The notes below the pieces were generated by a model. It did no database searches, had not been told where the DNA came from, and worked only from the letters and a program-made list of their open reading frames with translations. Shown here in pieces: positions 26,601 through 35,600 of a stretch of DNA of 64,000 bases; the first letter of the stretch is position 1; every line of letters begins with the position of its first letter. This stretch comes from Schizochytrium sp. CCTCC M209059 (lineage: Eukaryota; Sar; Bigyra; Thraustochytrida; Thraustochytriidae). Made by a program: the position numbers and the translations under genes. The stretch spans positions 71,293 through 135,292 of the forward strand of contig KN805400.1 of assembly GCA_000818945.1 (NCBI GenBank). Direction: 5' to 3'.

Positions 26601-28642
26601 ACAAGGTCAAGATCGCCATCACCATCCACGTCGGCCACAGCAACCATTGGATTGTCACTTGACCACTCCGTCCCGTCTTCTTTGAGAAGGCTTATCTCCG
26701 TGAGGTATGAGCTATCGCTGAAGTCGGGGGTTTCAGGGGTTCCTCGGTTCTCCCACATGAATATTGAGTCTGGACTAACGGAGAAAAACACGTCGATGTC
26801 TCCATCGTTGTCCATATCACCCAATGATAGCGTCGGGTAAAGAACCTCGTTTTGGTTCCAAGATCCACCATCATGTACCAGCCCCTCAAGTTTCTCCATT
26901 ACTTCATCTGTGAACTCAAAAGCCGACGCGTCCAGCTCTCGGAACATAGGATCGGCGTCCTCGCTAACGAACTCGTATGCTTTAACCTCAAGGCTACTGT
27001 GCAGCGATTCCCCTGCCCCAACGATGTAGGCCTGTAGTGGTCCGGATGCGCTGAATTTGACGAATTGAATACTTCGCGCAAGGCGGATCGCAAAACCCGG
27101 GAACGCCATTTGCTCGAGCTTCACGAACGTCTCACCCTCTCGCTTGTACAGGAGCGAGGAAGATTCGGTCGTGTCTGAAAGCACCATGTACGTTTCGTTG
27201 GACGACTCGCTGACGAAAAAGCTTGCTTGTGCGCCATCTTCGTAGAATTTGTCTTCACCGAGTGTCAAATTAGCAATTGGGTTTCCGGCCTCATTGCTTT
27301 GCTCCACAAACCCGGACGGCCAGTCGTTGCGGAAGTATTTGAACGTAAAGATATCTCGGCTAGAGACCTGGGTTCTCTGACCCGCAATAAGGTCAAGATC
27401 ACCGTCGCCATCCATGTCGAAGAAAGTCGGTGCCACGTAGTCAAGTCCAGAGACGTTGGCAAAGGGGTCAGCGTCGCCGTCCACGAGTGTCCACGATACC
27501 TCTCTCGGGATTTGCGTAAGAACTCGGATCCGAGGCGTTGTCTGGGCCTGCACCACCACGAAATCCTCCGTGTCTTTACCAAAGAGGTTGACGGATGCAA
27601 TCGATGTCACGAGAAGATTGAGGTTCGCGTCCGGGTTCGTAGGATAGTCGCCGGTGAGCGAGAAGACTTCTCCATCCGCAGTCCTTGCTTTCGCAAAGGC
27701 TGGGGCGCCCGCAGTGCCCTCGTTCATGAGTACGTACAGGTTGTTAGAAAGATCTGTGACGAGGATATCTTGAACAAGGTCTCCGCTAGGAAGTAGTCGA
27801 GGCCTCGTCCCGATATCTTGCATCCTGGAGCTGAATGCAGAGACGTCGAATTGAAGCGTCGACATGGACCACTCGGGGGACTCGCTGGAACCAGTATTCT
27901 CGAGAAAAAGGACTTCATGTCCACCGGTCGCCGCGAGAACGTCGAGCTTTCCATCTCCGTTGAGATCCACCAGGTGCATGGCGCGGATGTTGTACCCGTC
28001 GAGATCCTGAAGAGGGTGAATGTCCGCACTTTGCGCCTCGACGAGTTTCTTCTCGCTTTCGCTCCAGGCAAAGAGATAAACCTTGTTTTGATCGTCTGCG
28101 CTTAAAGAGAGATCTACGTTGGCGAATGCACTGAAGACAATCGCGTCAGGGAAGCCATCGGCGGTGAAGTCTCCGAAGGCAACCTGAGCGTCGAATTTGA
28201 TATTATTCGGGAAGTCTTTCACGGGCGACTCGTTGTTTTTCTTCTCAAATGAGGGCATGGTGGCTGTGCCGACGTTCTCATAAAAGGAAAACTTTGAGGG
28301 GGTATAAGTGGCGGCGACCATGTCGAGAAGGCCATCGTCGTTGAGGTCGACGAAGCGAGCGATCGAGCGTTGGCTGAAAATGTCATCTTCCGCGACCGTA
28401 GGCCCTTGCGCCATCCGCGGGACGAGGCCAAAGTCTCTGAGGCGGCACGGCGCGACGTTGGACCCGCTCGCGTGCTCCGGGAAGCACGCTCCGCACTGCG
28501 CGCCGTCGTCGCCGCCGTCGAAGCGGTTGATCCTTGCGCACGTGCCGGCCCCTGCCGCCGCCTCGGCCCTCGTCGCCGCCGCCGCGGCCCACACGAGCAT
28601 CGCCGCCGCCAGCGCGGCCCGCGCGGCCCTCGCCCCCGCCAT
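23684..28642 (-). CDS. FG-GAP/Cys-rich multi-pass membrane protein
   Basis: 1,652 residues from the ATG at 28642, chosen because it starts a clear signal peptide (residues 1 to about 30, Ala/Leu/Val-rich). Residues about 70-690 hold FG-GAP/VCBS repeats with calcium-loop motifs such as DLNDDGLLD, DLNGDGKLD, DMDGDGDLD, DMDNDGDID and DVDGDGDLD, which should form an extracellular beta-propeller as in integrin alpha chains. Residues about 700-1065 are Cys-rich repeats of the ephrin-receptor/TNFR or GCC2-GCC3 type. About eight or nine hydrophobic helices follow (about 1105-1510), including the segment RPYEDHYGWYACLELIRRL seen in large protist surface proteins. The tail of about 140 residues is polar and Ser-rich. 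It is probably an adhesion or sensory receptor, or a channel; which one is not visible. Confidence 0.88.
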   Translation of the reverse strand: MAGARAARAALAAAMLVWAAAAATRAEAAAGAGTCARINRFDGGDDGAQCGACFPEHASGSNVAPCRLRDFGLVPRMAQGPTVAEDDIFSQRSIARFVDLNDDGLLDMVAATYTPSKFSFYENVGTATMPSFEKKNNESPVKDFPNNIKFDAQVAFGDFTADGFPDAIVFSAFANVDLSLSADDQNKVYLFAWSESEKKLVEAQSADIHPLQDLDGYNIRAMHLVDLNGDGKLDVLAATGGHEVLFLENTGSSESPEWSMSTLQFDVSAFSSRMQDIGTRPRLLPSGDLVQDILVTDLSNNLYVLMNEGTAGAPAFAKARTADGEVFSLTGDYPTNPDANLNLLVTSIASVNLFGKDTEDFVVVQAQTTPRIRVLTQIPREVSWTLVDGDADPFANVSGLDYVAPTFFDMDGDGDLDLIAGQRTQVSSRDIFTFKYFRNDWPSGFVEQSNEAGNPIANLTLGEDKFYEDGAQASFFVSESSNETYMVLSDTTESSSLLYKREGETFVKLEQMAFPGFAIRLARSIQFVKFSASGPLQAYIVGAGESLHSSLEVKAYEFVSEDADPMFRELDASAFEFTDEVMEKLEGLVHDGGSWNQNEVLYPTLSLGDMDNDGDIDVFFSVSPDSIFMWENRGTPETPDFSDSSYLTEISLLKEDGTEWSSDNPMVAVADVDGDGDLDLVTVDEEGSYRYYVSTRSDCASQTPASLNRGECAQGRVTTEDIFTEVTNQKELEDASYSPGLWLCSPNFMGNSCERCAVGMYGPDCSQRCPTGTTTNDTLGWGVYPNLATIEDCQCSGALVRKGDECTCPPGYEFSNASGTDACVKCGRGTYKSEYSMGSCEACPHGDYSDTMEMQNGSRKTITGADSVSLCSCWATFDLDNETNTCMCPPGQSLDTDARLCLPCAVGSYKSALDLAESCEPCAEGLETFQVGSAKCEDPLCGLGQERINGACQECKIGTYRGETERFCTPCPSERSDTDAEGSTSIDDCLAPVGSFVLDENTTESCTATDKLRAGANCTAKGLTVMTLWIIEHFWRISETSIDIRECPSKVYCSPKSETDDGRRLQDRPPGDQYCSEHHTGTLCASCVEGYAKNEALQCTACDTTRKNADKARLALWILLAILITLAPAIYVFFASASASAAEKKKKSKSSSYMTTCFLRASRAFTRAFSSCPGSDFLKHWWHAMDYKKFIFLKFAQIVVEVSAIVGIMGGGGSTADFLLNLNLGQLLKVFPLGCVATINLYTTMLVSTVWPFLMAFFIMLVVVVRRASGGDVDAAQKVAIGAFTEILAFIYPGVSSMILSVFVPDSVYRTVDDANPFRPLFRDPSIDYDSAGSQGWRIYAGIMVLVYPIGVLLLFIVGFILRHGFDSKRSMRGLPKLLVQGVTHLERPYEDHYGWYACLELIRRLILTSGFLLVQGISFDDAATFFIACNIFFVVTLTFTLPYKLKDDNILAGLSHLLLCVFALCVQREGKILVVRQSTQPFVAYVIGFEVFFFIGTSLHEAIYGPKRQRGTLPAKDDDLQSELTKTEQAMGGAASGPSSFAGDAFSSTEIPSRAPPNSPRDSFRSAKQVVINDKYDDEHDLEAAEGTTGTPRLPETLSIIKVSEVHDDQSEVPQGNRPLSFAASTPSENGLSDDQDSDSGPRGSTSITHV

Positions 28643-28950
28643 GCTGCCCTCCCCGCCGCCCTCGCCGCCGCCGTCCTCGCCGCCGTCCTCGNNNNNNNNN
28701 NNNNNNNNNNNNNNNNNNNNNNNNNNNNNNNNNNNNNNNNNNNNNNNNNNNNNNNNNNNNNNNNNNNNNNNNNNNNNNNNNNNNNNNNNNNNNNNNNNNN
28801 NNNNNNNNNNNNNNNNNNNNNNNNNGGGGGGGACCAGCGCAAGCATGGCTCGAAGAAAAGAGAGTCCAGCACGGCCGCTGCCGCCGCCAGCCAAGAGAAT
28901 TCGTCGGAGGAGGAGTGTTGCTGCTGCAGCAGGAGCAGCAGCAGCAGCAG
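28643..28950. other. Upstream region of the FG-GAP gene, including an assembly gap
   Basis: GC-rich sequence with a short tandem CCGCCGTCCTCG repeat runs into 134 N (28692-28825), followed by poly-G. The FG-GAP promoter must lie here or beyond. An ATG at 28845 opens a plus-strand frame into the CAG/CAA array. Confidence 0.7.
28692..28825. other. Assembly gap (134 N)
   Basis: A run of N between a GC-rich tandem repeat and a poly-G tract, just upstream of the FG-GAP gene start. The true length is unknown. Confidence 0.99.
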
Positions 28951-29538
28951 CAACAGCAGCAACAGCAGCAGCAACAGCAGCAACAGCAGCAGCAACAGCA
29001 GCAACAGCAGCAGCAACAGCAGCAACAGCAGCAGCAACAGCAGCAACAGCAGCAGCAACAGCAGCAACAGCAGCAGCAACAGCAGCAACAGCAGCAGCAA
29101 CAGCAGCAACAGCAGCAGCAACAGCAGCAACAGCAGCAGCAACAGCAGCAACAGCAGCAGCAACAGCAGCAACAGCAGCAGCAACAGCAGCAACAGCAGC
29201 AGCAACAGCAGCAACAGCAGCAGCAACAGCAGCAACAGCAGCAGCAACAGCAGCAACAGCAGCAGCAACAGCAGCAACAGCAGCAGCAACAGCAGCAACA
29301 GCAGCAGCAACAGCAGCAACAGCAGCAGCAACAGCAGCAACAGCAGCAGCAACAGCAGCAACAGCAGCAGCAACAGCAGCAACAGCAGCAGCAACAGCAG
29401 CAACAGCAGCAGCAACAGCAGCAACAGCAGCAGCAACAGCAGCAACAGCAGCAGCAACAGCAGCAACAGCAGCAGCAACAGCAGCAACAGCAGCAGCAAC
29501 AGCAGCAACAGCAGCAGCAACAGCAGCAACAGCAGCAG
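28951..29538. repeat. 28 perfect copies of a 21-bp CAG/CAA unit
   Basis: Each unit is seven triplets in the order CAA, CAG, CAG, CAA, CAG, CAG, CAG. I find it in register from 28951 to 29538, 28 times without a visible mismatch, inside a slightly longer CAG-rich tract (from about 28926). It has no stop codon in any of the six frames, giving poly-Gln, Ala/Thr or Ser/Asn on the plus strand and poly-Leu and others on the minus strand. I annotate it as a minisatellite. No flanking gene structure supports translation. Confidence 0.95.
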
Positions 29539-29545
29539 CAACAAA

Positions 29546-31043
29546 ATCGACGCGGAAGAGAGCGCGGGCCCTCCTGCGCGACGCTCGGTCAGGCAGCTAA
29601 GCTGCAGCTGCGGCTGTCGAACGACCCGTCCTTCCTTCCGTGCTGCAGAAACGAATTTGGGCTGGAAAATGAATACTTGATTGCTTGCGAGTGCACAAGA
29701 GGCGCGCGGGCTCTCCCGCGACTTGAAGCGGCCGTTGGCATGCCCTGAAGTCGCAGTACTACGTATGCGTGCTGGGCTACGTACCGGTCTGGCGCAAGCG
29801 GCGAAACGTTCGACCAGTCCGTCGCTGCGACCCATCAATCGTGCGTGCTCACCCTCGCGTTCTGATCGAAAGAAACCGAATTCGCCGGTGGGAGGTGGAG
29901 TCCATGGCCGGTCGGTGAGCCGCATGGTCTACGCAAGGCTCGGGAGACGCGAAGACATGGCTCGGAGTGACGATGAAGAACCGTGCCAAGTATCGACGCA
30001 GCACCAATTTCCGGAGTTCTTTTTTGCAAGATCTTTATACCGGACGCGTGCCCTGGTTTGTATCGCTCCATTTCGGACATAATTGGTATTCTAATTCCCT
30101 GGTTTCCTGCAGCTCGGACGAAAGATGCACTTCAGATCGCGGGGTCTTCCGTCTCGCAAGGGATTGGCGCTGGAAAAAGTCTTTATCTTCTGAGCTCTGC
30201 AATGGGTTTTGTCAAGGAAGGTTCGGATCTCATGCATTTCTCTCGCTTACGCTGCCACCGCACTTCTTGTGTACGCAAGTTAAACTGTACTCGAGAACAA
30301 CTGCGATGCGTCCACGAGCTTTGACGCGAACTCGCTCGATAACTCCGTAGCAGTGCTTGCGTAAGCTCTCAGAGCTACGCTTCTGCGACGTGTTTACAAG
30401 TGGACAATGTTGATTACCTTTGACTTCGTCTTCCCGGATGTCCCAATTACTCGTATACACCAGCAATAGAGCTCATACCGTATTTATTTTCTTTACACAC
30501 TTTGGTACGGAATACGATTGTAAATCAGTAAAGTCGTTCATAATAATTCCTTATTGACGACGGCCGGAGACCGACACAGGTCGACTTGTCCGGCAGTGAA
30601 TCCAAGATGCCCTAGAATATTATTCTCGACCACTTACTTGCATAGCACCTTTCGACGCGAGAGCATTTGAAGTACGAAGCGCTGCTTACCCTTGAGAAGC
30701 CCCTCCTGCTCTCAGAGAGCACTGTTCGTCTCGATTGACTCAACTGCACGTTGGAGCGCGACAGGCTCTTCTTCGAAATTGAAACAGTTATTGACGGCGT
30801 CAAGATGCATCCCTAAATACTCGCTGTCATCCCATTAAAGTACTATTGACGTTTCAACAGCGTCCTGCAGATCGATCTGGACCAAATTACCCTGATGCGT
30901 AGTCTGCGTCGCATTGAATTGAACATGGACTGCGCCGCGTTCAATATGGTTTGCGCCGCGATCCTCAATCCAAGAGCATGGACCGCAGATCTCATCAAGT
31001 CGGTTAAGACGAAACCTTGAGGTTATTTTGCGAACCAACAACC
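29546..31043. other. Intergenic region with no supported gene
   Basis: About 1.5 kb between the repeat array and the multi-pass membrane gene, lower in GC than its surroundings. The longest frames (29973-30350 and an overlapping one from a GTG at 29983) have no domain, no convincing start and unlike-gene composition. The promoter of the gene at 31044 should be at the right end. I see no tRNA or other RNA gene. Confidence 0.5.
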
Positions 31044-32594
31044 ATGTCGCAGCAGGCTCGAGGCAAAGCGCGCGTGCTCCAAGTTGGACTCTACTCGCCT
31101 CTCGTACCTGCTGGCGCTATCCCGCCCGCGCAGTATCCACCGCGATTCACGCTTCGCAAGGAAGCGCTGGCGCTCGGAGTTCATGGGGCCGGGCTGGCGA
31201 CGGGCCTCGTCGTGGGACATGGCATCGAGCTCAGCTTGCAAGCCCTGCCTGGACTTGCGACGCTGCACACCGCAGCGAGGCTAGGGGACCTTGCTACGCT
31301 CGTCTTCATGAGCAGCGCAGTCTTTGCCGGAGTTGCAAACGTTTTCCTCGGCCGAAGCGGTATCATGATGAGCCGATACGGGTCCCGCTTGGAGTGGATC
31401 AAGTGGGTTGCGCTCTTGACGCTCGTCCTGTGGCCAAGTGTGCTGTCCTTTTCGTTTCGACGCGCGTCGGCACCCGTGTACGCATTGGGACTCTTTGCCG
31501 GCTCGCATTTCGTATTCCTTGACAATGTGACGATTCTCCAGACGTTTGGGTCCAAGCTCGGACAAGGTCTTCCCGGTTGGAAACTCATGAGCAGGCGAGA
31601 ACGCTTACTTGGACTCAGCCTCCTTGCAGGTATCTTTGCTGTAATCTACATGCTCGCTGGGCATTTCTCCAGAGACGCGAGTGCTTTCTGGAGAACTGCT
31701 GGCACTTACGGAGTTCTGAGCCTCGGACTGGCCGGAGGTTATCTCATGTGGGCACGCGAGTGCTGCTTTCATGCGCATCACTACTTCAATTTTGGTCTTT
31801 TGCTACCGTTGACGCCCTTTTCGGACCACGGCGCAGTCTTGCTCCAATCCTTTGTGCTCGGAAGCATGATCGAGGGCATCGCCTGCTGGGGCATGGACCC
31901 AATCTTCCACGATCCGCTCGCCGCCGACACTTGCTTTGCGACTCAATTTTGGACGACATTTCTCATCACCATGGACTCGCCGTCTTCGTCTTCGTGCTCG
32001 ACGCTCATTCGTGTTCTCGCCTTCTTACTGCGTCACGCCGCACAGCTCTCGGAGAAGCGCTTTACGGCTTTGGGCCTTGGCATCCTGCGACCACATCTCG
32101 TCCGCATGTCGGCAGACTTTGCCAAAGCCAAGGACATTCTCTTGGCCAGGTCTGCATCTGCGCGGGGCCTGGAAACGAATCTCCCTCTCGAGGCCGCTCG
32201 TCATTACGATGACGATGATGCCAACGTCGATGCCAGCTTGAACGATGATGATGATGTTGATGATGATGATGACGTGTGGGCGTGGACCCGGGATGTGGCT
32301 TCGCAAATGGCCTCGAGCGACGTAGACCTCGTCGCCTTTTTGGACGTCGTCCCGCGAGGCCTCCTCGCCGGCAGCGAGGAGCTGCACCGCGCCGCGCAGG
32401 GCCGCCGCGGCGAGCCCCTGGGCACTGCGCTGCGCGCGGCCTTGGCGACCCGCGGTCCCGGCAAAGACGCAGAAGTGCAACGGGTGCGCGCGGCGCTCGA
32501 CTCCGCCGCACGGCCGGGGGCGCAGCAGACTGCGGACCCCGTGCTGCGGCGCGAACGCGACCTGGTTCTGCTGCTGGCTTTTGTCGGCGCATAG
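31044..32594 (+). CDS. Multi-pass membrane protein, unknown family
   Basis: 516 residues from the ATG at 31044, which has a good eukaryotic context (AACC before ATG). Seven or more hydrophobic helices fill about residues 40-320, for example LATLVFMSSAVFAGVANVF, LLGLSLLAGIFAVIYMLAG and LLQSFVLGSMIEGIACWGM. A conserved-looking histidine motif HAHHYFNFGLLLPL sits at the start of the last helical pair and could bind a metal or haem; this is inference. The C-terminal third is polar, with an Asp-rich run encoded by GATGATGAT repeats (about 32208-32275) and a GC-rich Arg/Ala helix-prone end. I cannot name a family. The next gene on the same strand starts 47 bp after its stop. Confidence 0.8.
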   Translation: MSQQARGKARVLQVGLYSPLVPAGAIPPAQYPPRFTLRKEALALGVHGAGLATGLVVGHGIELSLQALPGLATLHTAARLGDLATLVFMSSAVFAGVANVFLGRSGIMMSRYGSRLEWIKWVALLTLVLWPSVLSFSFRRASAPVYALGLFAGSHFVFLDNVTILQTFGSKLGQGLPGWKLMSRRERLLGLSLLAGIFAVIYMLAGHFSRDASAFWRTAGTYGVLSLGLAGGYLMWARECCFHAHHYFNFGLLLPLTPFSDHGAVLLQSFVLGSMIEGIACWGMDPIFHDPLAADTCFATQFWTTFLITMDSPSSSSCSTLIRVLAFLLRHAAQLSEKRFTALGLGILRPHLVRMSADFAKAKDILLARSASARGLETNLPLEAARHYDDDDANVDASLNDDDDVDDDDDVWAWTRDVASQMASSDVDLVAFLDVVPRGLLAGSEELHRAAQGRRGEPLGTALRAALATRGPGKDAEVQRVRAALDSAARPGAQQTADPVLRRERDLVLLLAFVGA

Positions 32595-32641
32595 CGCAGC
32601 GGCGTCGACGCCCGCCCGCGGTCAAGATAAGATCGTCCAGG

Positions 32642-35600
32642 ATGGACGTTGGCGCCACCCGGCGACGGCGGCGAGAACATGACTCGGGCAGCCCAGGGCC
32701 TCGGCGCGGAGGCCGTAGCCTCAGCGCGGACTCGCAGCCTTCCCGAGACCGGGTGCTGGCCGCCGCGCCTGGCACGCCCGACCGGGCGCCGGCAACGTCG
32801 AGACGGGCTGCCGCAAAGGCCCAGAGCCGCCGTGCAGGCGACCCCGAAAAGGGAGCGCGCTCGGCCTCCTGGAACTCGTACGAGAGCTTCGACGCTGCCA
32901 GGAGCAGGCCGCCCTCGACACCAGATCCACAGGACCTCCGTCAAGCTGCTGCAGACCTGCAAGAGGTCCTTCAGCTCTACGAGCGGCTCCTCGATGTCGG
33001 CGGGACCACCGCCACGCACGAACGCAACGGTCTGGGACCTCCGGGCCAGACCCAGCGCCAGCGCGATGACGAAGACCTCCTCAAGCTTGCCCTCCCAATG
33101 CGGGAACTCGCTGCGCTCCAGCTTCACCAGCGTGATCTCGTTGCAATTTTGCGCCAACGTATTCATAGAGCCCGTTCCCATGCTCGGGGCCTCGACGGCT
33201 TCGACGAGGGAGACGACATCGAAGATGAGGACAGGGACCTCTCGCAATTGCCGCTGCGCATTTCTGGCGAAGCCCTCGTGCAAGATCTCGTCATTGACGG
33301 TTTGGAACGTTTCATGCGTGAGCGTGATCCTCACGACCCGGCGAATCGAAGAGACTTGCTTCGTCTCCGCTATCAGCTCTCCCAAGTACGCAAGGACCGT
33401 GACAAGATTGTTGCAGTAATGATACAAAGAGAGCACGTTGACCTTTCGCTCTACGGACAGGCCCGAGCTGTCCTTCTCAGCTCAGTCCGCGAGCTGCTTG
33501 ACCCACCGGACGCAAATTCTGAAATTGACGAGTTCCCGCGCCTTGAAGGCACGCAAAGCACTCGAGCACGCGACGCACGACTCAAGTCATCGTCGTCCGC
33601 AATGCGCAAATGGCGCATTGATGTCGAGGGAGAAGACGAGCGCGACGCGGCATCGCAGGCTAGTGAGCCCGATCTCGAAGCGAATGGATCAAGTCTACCC
33701 ATGGATCGACTCGCCCAGGTTCGAGCCCGCCTAAAGCAAGCTCGTGAACGCAAATTCAGACAGCAGCAACAACAACAACAGCAGCAGCAGCAGCAACGAC
33801 AACATATTGACTCAAACTATGCGTTGCATCGTCAAGGACTCCAAAGATCTGATTCCCAAGAGCTCAAGCGCCTACAGCGCGCAAATGCCGAACTTACAGC
33901 GGAACTGCAGACAATGCAAAGGTCCCGAGAAGAAAAGGATCGCCAGATTGATGCGCTGGAGCGCGATCTGAAAGAACAGTCCGTCATGAACAGTCGTGTC
34001 ATCAAGGAGATGGAAACCATGTACGAGGCCAAAATTGAGCATGCCATCATCGAGCACGAAGCAGCTCTCGAAGATGTCCAGCGCGCACGTGCTCTTCTCG
34101 AATCGGAGCGCGACCAACACAGCCGGGCTCTTGCTGATGTGCGCGCTCGCTTATTAAAGCAGGCCCGCGAAGAAGCCCAGGATCACTTCAAGCAGTGGAA
34201 AGAAATTAGCGAGGGCGCCTGGCGCCAACAAGGTTCGATTCTCAGCACGCAAGCAGCTGCCAAGGCTCGCGACGAGGTCCAGGAGCAACTCATCGCCGCC
34301 GCAAGGGAGAACGAAAAACTTGCTGCTCGCAATGAAATTCTCGCTTCCGAAGTCAGAGGACTTCAAGCAAGACTTGAGCAATTTGAAGCACAGTCGTCCA
34401 TCGAGAAAACTCAAGCTCCTCAGAGCGCGGACTTTGAAAAGACCATTCGCGACCTCAAACTAAGCTTGGAACAAGCAGAGTTCCAGCGCGACACACTTCA
34501 AGAGGAGGCCTTTACTTATGCAGAAGATCTCGCCAAAGCGCAAGCCGTTAACGATGAACTTGCTGCTGAAATGAGTCGCGTCCAAGAGGCTGCTCGATCT
34601 CTGCAGCAAGACAGGGACTCACTCCAAGCCGACCTCATTACCAGCAAAGAGCACACAACGCAAGTCTGCGAGTCCCGAGATGCTGGTGCAGCTCAGATCG
34701 CACAGCTGCAAAGCAATCTGGAGCGAGCGCAAGCTGAACTCCGCGACGCTGCTATCGCAGCGGAGAATCGCGAGGCCCAGCTGCGACACGAGCTTGAAAG
34801 TGTTCAATCCGAGCTCATGCATGCCCGCGAGTCGTGGAGTGCGACTTACGCTGAAAACGATGCTGAAATGTCTCACCTTCGGTCTCAGCTTGCTGCAGAA
34901 GCCAAGTGCGGTCAGTCTGCGCAGGAGCGCGTGGCTGACCTTGAAGCCCAGATCGAGAGCCTGCGCATGCAAACAACCAATGAGCTCGAAGATACCCGCG
35001 TGCATCATGTTAATGATGTACAAGCTTTACGTGCAGAAATTGAGCGTCTGCAAGCCGCCATGGCTGACAAGGACGACAACTTGCACAGCGCGGAGGATGC
35101 ACAAGCTCAGGCTGAGAAAGCACTGCAGCAGCTGCGCGCAGCGATGCACCATGAACAGGATGCTCAAAGTGCAGAGATGCGCGACCTGCAACAGGCCCTG
35201 GAGAATGAGCGCACCCTGAGTGCAACTCTTCATGCAAGACTTGCTGACCGTGACGCCGTCGCAAGCATGGCTGCAGAAGAAAGGGCGCAGGTTGAGCGCG
35301 AAGTCAGAGTTTCTCCTTTTGAGTGCGGGCATGCAGCTGAAGATGACACGCTTCATTCGTCAAGCGGCGTGCAAGAGGTGACCTTGAAACTTGAAGAGGA
35401 GCGAGATCAAGCGTTTGAAGAGTTGATTCTTCTTCGGAACGAAGTTGATCAAGCAAAAAGAAACCTGACGCAAGAGCATAATGAGAGGGCGCGTCTTGAA
35501 CGCGAACTTGCGGAATTGCAAGTAGATCACCAGAGATTATCTCAACACAGTCACGACACGCTTATGGGGAACGGTATGGCCCAAGAGAGCGCAGGAATCG

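Noticed and set aside
28534..29748. Plus-strand polyglutamine frame through the array
   Set aside because: There is no ATG between the gap and the array in this frame, and neither flank has gene-like composition.
28219..29925. Minus-strand frame with a poly-leucine stretch of about 200 residues
   Set aside because: It exists only because the CAG/CAA array has no stops in any frame; it also overlaps the FG-GAP signal peptide region and the N gap.
29973..30350. Overlapping frames of 113-127 codons between the array and the membrane-protein gene
   Set aside because: No recognisable domain; one starts only at a GTG; the two compete in overlapping frames with no sign of coding bias.
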